A stretch of DNA of 21,451 nt from Sulfitobacter sp. (GCA_024636395.1 JAGXHD010000050.1:1-21451); one strand, 5' to 3'. Shown: positions 1 through 7,479, counted from the first letter of the stretch. Notes: generated by a model not told the origin, from the sequence alone. A program made the numbers and translations.

Positions 1-87
1 GAGCATGCCATCCTCACTGCTCTGGGAGAGCAGTAGCGTGAGCAGCAGCGTATCCAATTGATCAAGTTCGTCATCGGTGAGCATCAT
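1..87 (-). CDS. Partial N-terminus of a probable UPF0149/YecA-like protein
   Basis: An open minus-strand frame starts at one of two adjacent ATG codons (87-85 or 84-82) and runs off the left edge with no stop, giving 29 residues. The peptide begins MMLTDDELDQLDTLLL and ends SSEDGML. The acidic leucine-rich helix followed by a GML motif resembles the N-terminus of UPF0149/YecA proteins, where a 'LSELDGFLAG' segment normally follows; that part lies outside the window. The start is 24 bp after the stop of the upstream SDR gene on the same strand, so the two are probably co-transcribed. The ribosome binding site is weak. The family call rests on a short fragment and is tentative; that a gene is here is more secure than its name. 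Confidence 0.4.
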   Translation of the reverse strand, partial: MMLTDDELDQLDTLLLTLLLSQSSEDGML

Positions 88-111
88 GTCAGTCCAGTAT
101 TTGCAGGCCCT

Positions 112-807
112 CTAAAACCGTTCGACCCAAGGGCGCACGACAACTTCATTTGTCCAGGCACTGCGGTCCTGCTCAATCAGATGGCGGTAGGTGTGGGCAA
201 TCGCCTCGGGCCTGAGCATAGACCCGGGCTTGTCATCCGGTTCGGTGCGGCCCGGGTTGAGTATGCCACCATCGATGTCGATCCAAGCGACATGGACCCC
301 TTGTGGGTGCAGTTCGCGTGCCATGCTTTCGGCCAAGCCGCGCTGGGCAAACTTTCCCATGGCAAAAGGTGCAGATTGCGGGAAGCCTTTGACGCCTGCC
401 GATGCTCCAGTGAACAGAATGGTCCCTTTCTTCCCGTCAATGGCCTCTGCCTCAAGCATACGCTTTGCGGCGTGTTTGCCGGTAAGGAAAGCGCCGATGG
501 CGGTAACATCGATAGCTCGACGCACGTCCTCGGCGGATAGGTCGGTGATTGGTCCGCGAACACGCGCAGACGGGTTATAGATGGCGACCCTCGGAGCTTC
601 CAGCAGATCATCGAACACGGCCGCAACAGCGTTTTCATCCGTAGCATCCAAAAGAACCGTTCGCGCCCCGGCTTCGTCAGCAAGAGACTGCATCTTGTCC
701 GCGCTGCGTGCGGCAAGCGTCAAGGAATAATCTGCCATAAGGTTTCGCGCCAACGCAGCGGACAGTCCGTCCCCTACGCCTATGATAACAGCATTCGGTT
801 TACGCAT
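112..807 (-). CDS. Atypical short-chain dehydrogenase/reductase (SDR), 231 aa
   Basis: This is a Rossmann-fold NAD(P)-dependent oxidoreductase of the SDR superfamily; its substrate is unknown. The start at 807 is chosen over an ATG nine codons upstream because a purine-rich site (GGGAGAGG) lies at the right distance before it. The cofactor loop is GVGDG (residues 10-14), and a TGAS segment (133-136) supplies the usual serine. The normal YxxxK catalytic pair is FAMGK at 148-152, so tyrosine is replaced by phenylalanine while the lysine stays. The NNAG motif is also changed (YNPSA, 77-81). From memory, a proteobacterial SDR subgroup with 'AKFALR'-like motifs shares the Phe, so this is probably a family trait and not damage. 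Classical dehydrogenase activity is therefore uncertain. The gene is likely in an operon with the partial gene to its left. Confidence 0.85.
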   Translation of the reverse strand: MRKPNAVIIGVGDGLSAALARNLMADYSLTLAARSADKMQSLADEAGARTVLLDATDENAVAAVFDDLLEAPRVAIYNPSARVRGPITDLSAEDVRRAIDVTAIGAFLTGKHAAKRMLEAEAIDGKKGTILFTGASAGVKGFPQSAPFAMGKFAQRGLAESMARELHPQGVHVAWIDIDGGILNPGRTEPDDKPGSMLRPEAIAHTYRHLIEQDRSAWTNEVVVRPWVERF

Positions 808-838
808 CGAAATTCCTCTCCCTTTGTTCAGCACATAC

Positions 839-867
839 TTGACCTCTGAGCGAGCATGAAATACGAC
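839..867 (+). promoter_or_regulatory. Candidate sigma-70 promoter for tRNA-Gly
   Basis: TTGACC at 839-844 matches five of six bases of the -35 consensus. It is followed after 17 bp by TACGAC (862-867), a weak -10. Transcription would begin a few bases before the mature tRNA 5' end at 880. Position and -35 quality support it; the -10 is poor. Confidence 0.35.
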
Positions 868-879
868 TTATCACGCCGA

Positions 880-954
880 GCGGGCGTTGTGTAATGGTTA
901 AGACCTCAGTTTTCCAAACTGAAGATGAGGGTTCGATTCCCTCCGCCCGCTCCA
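880..954 (+). tRNA. tRNA-Gly (anticodon UCC), CCA encoded
   Basis: The cloverleaf can be folded by eye. The acceptor arms are GCGGGCG (880-886) and CGCCCGC (944-950). The anticodon stem is TCAGT/ACTGA around the loop TTTCCAA (911-917), with anticodon TCC at 913-915. The T stem is GAGGG/CCCTC (927-931/939-943) around TTCGATT. Discriminator T951 is followed by a genomic CCA at 952-954. It reads GGA (and by wobble GGG) glycine codons. The gene stands alone between a divergent SDR gene and an ABC exporter. Its 3' half is repeated downstream at 1044-1089. Confidence 0.96.
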
Positions 955-1043
955 GAAATTCACTTCCGACAGATTACCTACAAAATCAAAAATAGATAAT
1001 ATTTAACTACCTGAAGTTAAATGATTAATCAGATTTTGGAAGC
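955..1043. other. AT-rich spacer between tRNA-Gly and its 3' duplicate
   Basis: This 89-bp stretch is strikingly AT-rich compared with the GC-rich surroundings and carries no plausible gene. It contains a perfect 8-bp inverted repeat (ATTTAACT 1001-1008 and AGTTAAAT 1015-1022, 6-nt loop). An outer pair, CAAAATC (981-987) and GATTTTG (1032-1038), flanks it. The hairpin is not GC-rich and has no immediate U-tract, so it is a poor terminator. Its place between two copies of a tRNA 3' end suggests it is what remains of inserted DNA or of integrase/excisionase binding sites; that is inference. Confidence 0.5.
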
Positions 1044-1089
1044 CAGCTTTCCAAACTGAAGATGAGGGTTCGCTTCCCTCCGCCCGCTC
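1044..1089 (+). repeat. Truncated tRNA-Gly 3'-half duplicate (att-like scar)
   Basis: Bases 1044-1089 repeat 907-952 of the tRNA gene, covering anticodon arm, variable region, T arm and 3' acceptor strand, with only two mismatches in 46 positions. One mismatch changes the invariant T-loop A58 to C (base 1073), and the 5' half of the tRNA is absent, so the copy cannot be a working tRNA. The match stops two bases into the discriminator/CCA segment. Duplication of a tRNA 3' end in direct orientation is the classic product of integration by a tyrosine recombinase at a tRNA attB. No integrase lies nearby, so this would be a relic. Confidence 0.75.
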
Positions 1090-1189
1090 AATTTTTCCCA
1101 GCTCCACGATGGCCTGCGACAGCGCAACGCTTGACCCCGGCATTGCGGCGCGCCAATAAGCGCTGCACGGTTTGACCAAAGGACAGCGC

Positions 1190-2992
1190 ATGGCGGATAT
1201 TACGACGGCTCCCCCCGCAGCCACAGAAGAGCGCGCACGGTCCCGCAAGATCGGCGCGTTAGGGGCGCTACTGCCGTTCCTGCGTCCTTACCGTTTGCTC
1301 ATGGCAGGCGCCGTTACCGCACTTGTGGCCACGGCGATGATCTCCCTCGCGCTACCGCTTGCGGTGCGCCGCGTGGTCGATACATTCGATACCGGTGAGG
1401 CGGACCTGCTGGACCAATATTTCATTGCGGCTCTGGTGATCGCTGGACTTCTCGCTGTGGGCTCCGCGCTGCGCTATGCCCTCGTGACGCGGCTGGGGGA
1501 GCGGGTGGTCGCCGACATTCGTAAGGCGACGTTCGACCGGGTGATTTCCATGAGCCCGGTGTTTTATGAAAACATCATGACAGGCGAGGTGCTGAGCCGG
1601 ATCACGACCGATACGACGCTCATCTTGAGCGTTATCGGATCGTCGATTTCCATCGCGCTGCGAAACTTGCTGACCTTTATCGGCGGGCTGATCCTGATGC
1701 TGCTTACCTCGGCCAAACTCGCGGGGCTGGTTCTGCTGATCGTGCCGCTGGTGATCATCCCGATCCTTCTGCTGGGCCGTCGCCTGCGCGTGCTCAGCCG
1801 CGAGAATCAGGATTGGATCGCCGCCTCGTCGGGCAACGCCTCCGAGAGCCTGACCGCCGTTCAGACGGTGCAGGCCTTCACCCATGAAGCGGCCAGCCGT
1901 GCGCAGTTCGCGCAGATGACGGAAAGTTCTTTTGACGCTGCCCGCCGCCGGATCCTGACACGTGCCTATCTGACGACGATTGTGATTTTCCTCGTGTTTT
2001 CCGGTGTGGTCGGCGTGTTGTGGATCGGCGCACGCGATGTGAGTGCGGATGTGATGACCGTGGGCATGCTGGTGCAATTCGTGATCTATGCGGTGATGGT
2101 CGCCGGTGCCGTGGCTGCCCTGTCGGAGATCTGGTCGGAGCTGCAACGCGCGGCGGGCGCGACCGAGCGTCTGGTGGATCTGCTGGAGACGCAGGATCCT
2201 GTAAACGATCCCGCCGCTGCGCGTATCTTGTCTGCACCGGTAAAAGGCCATATCCGCTTCGAGAACGTGAGTTTCCGCTATCCCGCGCGGCCCGAGGTCG
2301 CCGCGCTGGACGGTATCAGCCTCGAGATCAAGCCGGGTGAAACGGTGGCTTTCGTGGGTCCGTCGGGCGCGGGCAAGACGACAATCATCCAGATGATCTT
2401 GCGGTTTTACGATCCCCAATCGGGGCAGATCACATTTGACGGTATTGATCTGCGCGATCTCGCGCGTGATGCGTTCCGCCGCGAGATTGCTCTGGTCCCG
2501 CAGGATCCCGTAATTTTTGCAGCTTCTGCACGGGAAAATATCCGCTTCGGACGGCCTGAAGCGTCGGACACCGAAATCGAAAGCGCGGCCCGCGCCGCCG
2601 CTGCCCATGAGTTCATCGCAGCGTTGCCGGAGGGCTACGACAGCTACCTGGGCGAGCGCGGTGTCATGCTCTCTGGCGGGCAAAAGCAGCGCATCGCGAT
2701 CGCCCGGGCGATCCTGCGTGCGGCTCCCGTGCTGCTGCTCGACGAGGCGACAAGCGCGCTGGATGCTGAGAGCGAACATGCGGTGCAGGCCGCCGTGGAA
2801 GAGCTGAGCGCGGGGCGGACCACGCTGATCGTGGCACACCGTCTGGCCACGGTGAAGAAAGCCGACCGGATCGTGGTGCTCGAAGCCGGGCGCATCGTGG
2901 ACACAGGCACCCATGATGATCTGGTGGCCAAGGGCGGGCTCTACGCGCGGCTCGCGCGTCTCCAGTTTACCGATGGTATTGCGGCGGAGTAA
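1190..2992 (+). CDS. ABC exporter half-transporter, TMD-NBD fusion, 600 aa
   Basis: This is a type IV (ABCB/MsbA-like) exporter that should act as a homodimer in the inner membrane. The start at 1190 is preferred to one six codons upstream because AAAGGA lies 7 bases before it. Residues of about 25-310 form the six-helix transmembrane domain. The nucleotide-binding domain carries Walker A GPSGAGKT (390-397), Q-loop LVPQDP, signature LSGGQ (494-498), Walker B VLLLDE (514-519, catalytic Glu519) and the switch His550 in VAHRLAT. All ATPase residues are intact. Length is normal for the family. Substrate cannot be read from sequence; lipid, peptide or drug export are all possible. A TTGACC (1131-1136) with AATAAG 18 bp later is a weak promoter candidate, just downstream of the tRNA duplicate. 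Confidence 0.93.
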   Translation: MADITTAPPAATEERARSRKIGALGALLPFLRPYRLLMAGAVTALVATAMISLALPLAVRRVVDTFDTGEADLLDQYFIAALVIAGLLAVGSALRYALVTRLGERVVADIRKATFDRVISMSPVFYENIMTGEVLSRITTDTTLILSVIGSSISIALRNLLTFIGGLILMLLTSAKLAGLVLLIVPLVIIPILLLGRRLRVLSRENQDWIAASSGNASESLTAVQTVQAFTHEAASRAQFAQMTESSFDAARRRILTRAYLTTIVIFLVFSGVVGVLWIGARDVSADVMTVGMLVQFVIYAVMVAGAVAALSEIWSELQRAAGATERLVDLLETQDPVNDPAAARILSAPVKGHIRFENVSFRYPARPEVAALDGISLEIKPGETVAFVGPSGAGKTTIIQMILRFYDPQSGQITFDGIDLRDLARDAFRREIALVPQDPVIFAASARENIRFGRPEASDTEIESAARAAAAHEFIAALPEGYDSYLGERGVMLSGGQKQRIAIARAILRAAPVLLLDEATSALDAESEHAVQAAVEELSAGRTTLIVAHRLATVKKADRIVVLEAGRIVDTGTHDDLVAKGGLYARLARLQFTDGIAAE

Positions 2993-3063
2993 CTTTCTCT
3001 TGTGCTGACGTGTCGCCGGGTAGAACACTCAAACACGCAGCGTAATATTCAGGGAGAAATCAA

Positions 3064-3495
3064 ATGGGTTTGTGGAGTTTCGTAAAAGGTGAGGGCAAGA
3101 AAGTGTTCGGCAGCGATGATGCGCCGGATGTTTCTGGCGCGGCACTTCAGGACGAGCTGATGGAGCTGGGCCTCGATACCGAGGGTCTCGACATCACCGT
3201 GGAAGGCGACAAGGTCAAGGTAACCGGCAAGGCTGCTTCGCAGGAAATGCGCGAGAAGGTCATTCTGGCGGTAGGCAACGTCGAGGGCGTGGCCCAGGTC
3301 GAGGATGACGTGACCGGCGGCGAGGGCGAGCCTGTGTTCCACACCGTCGAGAAGGGCGATACCCTCTGGGCGGTTTCCGCCAAGACACTCGGGAACGGCG
3401 CGCATTACGAGAAGATCTTCGAGGCCAACAAACCGATGCTGAGCCACCCCGACAAAATCTACCCCGGTCAGGTACTGCGTATTCCGGCTGTTTGA
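3064..3495 (+). CDS. kbp: BON-LysM protein, Kbp/YgaU family, 143 aa
   Basis: This small protein closely follows the E. coli Kbp (YgaU, also called LysM) layout. It has a short amphipathic N-terminus (MGLWSFVKGEGKK), a BON domain (about 25-90, including AVGNVEGVAQVEDDV) and a C-terminal LysM domain (about 95-142) ending IYPGQVLRIP. The string FEANKPML is also characteristic of the family. Kbp in E. coli is a cytoplasmic potassium-binding protein whose BON domain changes fold on K+ binding; no signal peptide is seen here either, so a role in cytosolic potassium sensing is a reasonable transfer. A strong AGGGAG site precedes the ATG. The gene follows the ABC exporter with a 71-bp gap and could be read from it or from its own promoter. 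Confidence 0.92.
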   Translation: MGLWSFVKGEGKKVFGSDDAPDVSGAALQDELMELGLDTEGLDITVEGDKVKVTGKAASQEMREKVILAVGNVEGVAQVEDDVTGGEGEPVFHTVEKGDTLWAVSAKTLGNGAHYEKIFEANKPMLSHPDKIYPGQVLRIPAV

Positions 3496-3513
3496 TATCG
3501 TTAAATACCATTT

Positions 3514-3547
3514 GCGCGGCCTCCCTATCAGGACCGGGCGGCCGCGC
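3514..3547. other. GC-rich inverted repeat downstream of kbp
   Basis: GCGCGGCC (3514-3521) pairs perfectly with GGCCGCGC (3540-3547) across an 18-nt loop that can itself pair TCC with GGA. It lies 18 bp after the kbp stop and before the acyl-CoA synthetase gene, where a transcript end is expected. No T-run follows on either strand, so a classic intrinsic terminator is not supported. It may be an RNA 3'-end stabiliser. The rest of the 200-bp gap (3496-3695) shows nothing else I can name. Confidence 0.35.
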
Positions 3548-3695
3548 GCATCAGCGCCCCTGCGCGCAATAGCAATCGCACGGATGACGCTGCGTCTGAT
3601 ATCACCCTTCGCTTGAAATCCTCCTGCAAGCGCGTCATCGTCTGCGCATAAATAACGCACGGGCCAAAAATGGTCGGCACAGGGGAGGAAGACAA

Positions 3696-5573
3696 TTGGG
3701 ATATTCTGGAATCGAGGACCGCACCCGCATCGAAGCGGAGAGCGCCTGGGAAGACCGCGATCTGCACAAGACGCTCTACGGTATGCTGGCCAGCACCACA
3801 TCGAAATTCCCCAATAATAATGCCATCAGCTATCAGCTGTTTTCCGGCCCAACGGATCACGCTGAAACGCTGACCTGGAAGATGTTGCACGATAAATCTG
3901 TGCAGGCGGCCAATCTGTTCCGCTCGCTCGGCATCGGGCCATCGGATGTGGTGGCCTACGTTCTGCCAAATACCAACGAGACGGCGATTGCGCTGTTGGG
4001 CGGGGCCATCGCCGGGATCGTGAACCCGATCAATCCGCTGCTGGACGCCGAACAGATCGGGGCGATCCTGCGCGAAACGAACGCGACTGTCGTCGTCACG
4101 CTGCGTCCGTTCCCAAAAACCGATGTGGCCGACAAGACCGCCGCGGCAGTAGCGCTCGCGCCGAACGTCAAGACCGTGCTGGAAGTGGATCTGCTACGCT
4201 ATCTCACGGGTCTCAAAAAGGTCATCGTCCCGCTGATCCGCCCGAAGCGCAGCAAGCAAAATCAGGCGACGTACAAAAATTTCAACACCGAGATGGACAA
4301 GCAGCCAAAGACCCTGCAATTCGAGGACCCACAGGAGGACCGCGTCTGCTGCTACTTCCACACCGGCGGGACCACAGGCATGCCGAAGGTCGCCCAGCAC
4401 AAATACTCCGGCCTGATCTACAACGGCTGGACCGGCGCCCGCCTGCTCTATACCGAAAACGACGTTGCCATGTGCCCGCTGCCGTTTTTCCACGTTATGG
4501 CCGTGCATGCGGTGTTCATGGGCTGTGTCCATTCTGGCGCGCATATCGTTCTGCCTACGCCGCAGGGCTACCGCGGCGAGGGCGTGTTCGACAACTTCTG
4601 GAAGCTGTGCGAGCGATGGAAGGTCACGTTCATCATCACCGTGCCTACGGCAATCGCCGCCAAGATGCAGCGCCCGATCGATGCGGACCTCTCGACGGTA
4701 AAGACCGCCTTTTCTGGCTCTGCGCCGCTGCCGCTGGAGCTGTTCAAGCGGTTCGAGAAAGCCACTGGCATTACCATCGTCGAAGGATATGGCCTTACGG
4801 AAGCGACCGTTCTGGTCTCCGGTAATCCGACCGAAGGCCTGCGCAAGGTAGGCTCCATCGGGGTAGAATTCCCCTATACCAAAGTTCGGATCGTCAAGGG
4901 TACGGCGGATGGTCCCATCGACGCCGAGGTGGACGAAATCGGCGAGATCTGCGTCTCCAATCCCGGTGTATTTCCGGGCCACACCTACACGGAAGCCGAC
5001 AAGAACAAGGATCTCTACTACTACGACAAATACCTGCGCACAGGTGATCTGGGGCGCAAGGACGCGGACGGCTATATCTGGATCACGGGCCGCGCCAAAG
5101 ACCTGATCATTCGCGGGGGTCACAACATCGACCCGGCGGAGATCGAGGAGGCGCTGCTGGCCCATGAGGCCGTCGCCTTTGCCGGTGCCATCGGCCAGCC
5201 CGATCTGCATGCGGGCGAAGTGCCTTGCGCCTTTGTCGAACTGGTCGGCGGTGCGGCTGTCACCGCTGAAGAACTCATGGCTTTCGCCACCGAAAAGGTG
5301 CATGAGCGGGCGGCACAGCCCAAGAACATCACCATCATGGACGAGCTGCCGAAAACCGCTGTGGGCAAGATCTTCAAGCCCGATCTGAGGCGCATGGCGA
5401 TCACCCGCGTGTTTGATGCGGCTCTTGAAAAGGCTGATGTCGCGGCGCGTGTCGATCATGTGATCGACGATAAAAAGCGCGGACTGGTCGCTATGATCGC
5501 GATGAACGGCGCGCAGGATGCAGCGGTTGGCGATGTGCTCGGCGGATTCATCACACCCTGGGAAGCTGCTTGA
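3696..5573 (+). CDS. Acyl-CoA synthetase (AMP-forming), 625 aa
   Basis: This is an ANL-superfamily adenylating enzyme: carboxylate + ATP + CoA gives acyl-CoA + AMP + PPi. The start is a TTG preceded by a strong AGGGGAGG. Motifs run in order: the phosphate-binding loop TGGTTGMPK (K231), the A5 motif GYGLTEAT (364-371), the ribose-binding RTGD (Asp451), the hinge GRAKDLIIRGGHNIDP and the catalytic lysine in VGKIFK (K558). The last 67 residues after K558 are longer than in most relatives, where the chain ends soon after this lysine. Substrate is not readable; medium/long-chain fatty or aromatic acids are possible. The stop overlaps the start of the esterase gene (TTGA), so the two are translationally coupled and probably act in sequence. 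Confidence 0.93.
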   Translation: MGYSGIEDRTRIEAESAWEDRDLHKTLYGMLASTTSKFPNNNAISYQLFSGPTDHAETLTWKMLHDKSVQAANLFRSLGIGPSDVVAYVLPNTNETAIALLGGAIAGIVNPINPLLDAEQIGAILRETNATVVVTLRPFPKTDVADKTAAAVALAPNVKTVLEVDLLRYLTGLKKVIVPLIRPKRSKQNQATYKNFNTEMDKQPKTLQFEDPQEDRVCCYFHTGGTTGMPKVAQHKYSGLIYNGWTGARLLYTENDVAMCPLPFFHVMAVHAVFMGCVHSGAHIVLPTPQGYRGEGVFDNFWKLCERWKVTFIITVPTAIAAKMQRPIDADLSTVKTAFSGSAPLPLELFKRFEKATGITIVEGYGLTEATVLVSGNPTEGLRKVGSIGVEFPYTKVRIVKGTADGPIDAEVDEIGEICVSNPGVFPGHTYTEADKNKDLYYYDKYLRTGDLGRKDADGYIWITGRAKDLIIRGGHNIDPAEIEEALLAHEAVAFAGAIGQPDLHAGEVPCAFVELVGGAAVTAEELMAFATEKVHERAAQPKNITIMDELPKTAVGKIFKPDLRRMAITRVFDAALEKADVAARVDHVIDDKKRGLVAMIAMNGAQDAAVGDVLGGFITPWEAA

Positions 5574-6499
5574 GCCCGCCTGATTACAGCCTGCTCCTCG
5601 ATGACGAGGTGCGGGCTTACATCGCACGGGGGGCCGCGTTTTATCCCCCCGATGCGGTCAATCTGACGATTACGGAGCAACGCGCGGTGTATGATGCGAT
5701 GTGTGCCGAGTTTCACGCGGGCTACCCCGAAGGCGTCGTCGCGCATGACGAAGCACATGGTAGCATCCCCTGTCGACGCTACGAGGGTATGTCGACCACT
5801 GCCACGGTGATCTATTACCACGGCGGCGGGTTTGTGGTGGGCGGGTTGCACAGCCATGACGATGTTTGTTCCGAGATTTGCGCGCGCGCGGGCGTGCGCG
5901 TGATCTCGATCGATTACAGGCTGGCGCCCGAGACGGTCTTTCCCGGGTGCTACGAGGATGCCGTAGCAGCCTTCGATGCCATTGCCGCGGCCTTTCCCGG
6001 CTCCGTGTTAATGGTGGGCGACAGTGCGGGAGGCAATTTGGCAGCGGCGGTAACGCATCGCGCGCGGGGGCGGGTTGCAGGCCAAGTGTTGGTCTATCCC
6101 GGCTTGGGCGGCGACCGCAGCACAGGGAGCTACGTCGAGCATGCTAATGCGCCGGAGTTGACCACCCGTGATATGGAGTTTTACCAGACGATCAGGATGG
6201 GCGGGGCGCCCGTGCCCGTCGGTGATCCGCGCTATGCCTCGTTGCATGATAACGACTTTTCCGGTCTGCCGCCCACGGTGATCGTCACCGCACAGTGCGA
6301 TCCGCTGTCGAGCGATGGGGGTGCGTACCGCGATGCCATCTTGGCGGCGGGTGGCCGCGCGGTCTGGTTCGAGGAGGCGGGGCTTGTGCATGGATGCCTG
6401 CGGGCGCGCCACATGAGTGTGCGCGCCGCCGCATTTTTCGACCGTGTGACCAGCGCGGTTGAGGCACTGGCCAAAGGGGCATGGCCCTACACTAGCTGA
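5570..6499 (+). CDS. Alpha/beta hydrolase, HSL (family IV) esterase, 309 aa
   Basis: This is a carboxylesterase of the hormone-sensitive-lipase family. It has the oxyanion motif HGGG (84-87), nucleophile elbow GDSAGG (Ser152), acid Asp244 in CDPLSSDG, and base His274 in LVHGC. All catalytic residues are present and the length is typical for the family. There is no signal peptide, so it should be cytosolic. The start codon TTG shares bases with the preceding synthetase stop (TTGA), the TTG counterpart of the common ATGA overlap. The pairing suggests the esterase frees an acid from an ester and the synthetase activates it; this is inference from context. Its 3' end overlaps the convergent phosphodiesterase gene by 8 bp. 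Confidence 0.93.
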   Translation: MSPPDYSLLLDDEVRAYIARGAAFYPPDAVNLTITEQRAVYDAMCAEFHAGYPEGVVAHDEAHGSIPCRRYEGMSTTATVIYYHGGGFVVGGLHSHDDVCSEICARAGVRVISIDYRLAPETVFPGCYEDAVAAFDAIAAAFPGSVLMVGDSAGGNLAAAVTHRARGRVAGQVLVYPGLGGDRSTGSYVEHANAPELTTRDMEFYQTIRMGGAPVPVGDPRYASLHDNDFSGLPPTVIVTAQCDPLSSDGGAYRDAILAAGGRAVWFEEAGLVHGCLRARHMSVRAAAFFDRVTSAVEALAKGAWPYTS

Positions 6500-7328
6500 G
6501 GAAGCTGCCTGCCTTCATTGTAGGGGGCACTGGCGCGCCCAGGCGGCTGAGGATCGTTGGCGCGAGCTGAAGCTGGTCGATGACCGTATCCGCCTCCGGG
6601 CCCTCAGCACCGCCGAAGTAGTAGAGTGCCGACTCCTGTTGAAGCGGATCGCGCCCGCCGTGATGGCCACGCGCGTCCTGACCGTGATCCGCAGTGACGA
6701 TCACCTCGTACCCCGCCGCGCGCCATTTCGGGATGAAGGGCGCCAGCATCTCGTCCATCAGGAAGCACGCGTGGTCCATCTCCTGACAGTCGTGGAAGAA
6801 ACGGTGGCCCATGCTGTCGAGCGTACAGGTGTGCAGCATCCCGTAATCGAGGCCGAAGCGCAGACACAGATTGGTCAGCGTGGCAAACAGATCAACGTCC
6901 GAGGGCGTCATCTGGTTGCGGTGCCCGTAGCCTGTCATGGTGTGGAAGCGACCATGATTGATCGTGGAGCTGTCGGCCTCGTCGTATTCGATATCACGCA
7001 CGTAATCGAAGGGGTGACGATTGAAAAACTCCGACCAAAAGCTGTGTGCCACGGCACCTGTGACACCGCCTTGCGCGCGGACCTGGCTGAATACATCTGG
7101 CTGGCTGAGACGGAACACATTGCCGTTGCCGGTACAGCCATGCTCGGCCGGAGCAACGCCAGTGTGGATCGAAGCGTAGCAGGAGGCGGAGATAGAGGGC
7201 AGCACCGAGCGGATCTTCCACACGCGTGCATCGCCGCTGTCGACCCAGCCTTCGAGATTGCCGAACAGGCGGCGAAAATTGCGGTAGGGAACACCGTCGA
7301 GTATAATTAGGAGAAGTTTGGTTCGCAT
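6492..7328 (-). CDS. Alkaline-phosphatase-superfamily phosphodiesterase, 278 aa
   Basis: The protein belongs to the type I phosphodiesterase/nucleotide pyrophosphatase family, metal-dependent enzymes that cleave phosphate esters. Candidate zinc ligands are Asp11 (ILDG), Asp171 and His175 (CTLDSMGH), Asp214-His215 (TADHG) and a histidine of GHHGG (222-223). The nucleophile position in the PTKT-like motif is read as LPSIS, so the usual threonine appears to be serine (Ser47, less likely Ser45). ATG at 7328 is preceded by a good GGAGG. At 278 residues it is compact for the family, lacking large insertions. No signal peptide is evident, pointing to a cytosolic role. It is divergent from the DUF1428 gene and convergent with the esterase. 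Substrate unknown. Confidence 0.88.
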   Translation of the reverse strand: MRTKLLLIILDGVPYRNFRRLFGNLEGWVDSGDARVWKIRSVLPSISASCYASIHTGVAPAEHGCTGNGNVFRLSQPDVFSQVRAQGGVTGAVAHSFWSEFFNRHPFDYVRDIEYDEADSSTINHGRFHTMTGYGHRNQMTPSDVDLFATLTNLCLRFGLDYGMLHTCTLDSMGHRFFHDCQEMDHACFLMDEMLAPFIPKWRAAGYEVIVTADHGQDARGHHGGRDPLQQESALYYFGGAEGPEADTVIDQLQLAPTILSRLGAPVPPTMKAGSFLS

Positions 7329-7389
7329 GAAAGCCTCCGGTGCAGTTCGTGCAGACCGTAGCGTGGGCTGCGGAGCAAGCCAACACGCG

Positions 7390-7412
7390 CCGCGCGCAAA
7401 TAGTGCGCGCGG
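7390..7412. promoter_or_regulatory. Perfect 9+9 bp palindrome in divergent promoter region
   Basis: CCGCGCGCA (7390-7398) and TGCGCGCGG (7404-7412) are exact reverse complements around a 5-nt centre. The site lies in the 151-bp gap between the divergent phosphodiesterase and DUF1428 genes, about 62 bp from the first start and 67 bp from the second. TGCTAGTCT just downstream resembles an extended -10 for the plus-strand gene, which would put the palindrome near its -35. This suggests an operator for a dimeric repressor acting on one or both genes; an RNA hairpin is an alternative. Confidence 0.45.
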
Positions 7413-7479
7413 TCAATCCATGCTAGTCTTTCAGCCGACCGTCCGGCGTGGCGGCCTGAAACAGCGAAGGAGATACACC

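Noticed and set aside
955..1043. Spacer inverted repeat as the tRNA terminator
   Set aside because: The stem is AT-only apart from one pair and is not followed directly by a T-run.
1003..1248. Short minus-strand frame over the tRNA duplicate and exporter start
   Set aside because: It crosses the tRNA remnant and the exporter's start region, has no ribosome site that stands out and no recognisable domain.
1352..3028. Long minus-strand open frame opposite the ABC exporter
   Set aside because: It is antisense to a gene with complete ABC motifs, is rich in His/Arg/Gln typical of shadow frames in GC-rich DNA, and matches no family I recognise.
4194..5627. Long minus-strand open frame opposite the acyl-CoA synthetase
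   Set aside because: The plus strand has all adenylation motifs and a strong ribosome site. The antisense frame shows no domain pattern.
6459..7310. Plus-strand open frame across the phosphodiesterase gene
   Set aside because: The minus strand carries conserved metal-ligand motifs and GGAGG before its start. The plus frame is a shadow.
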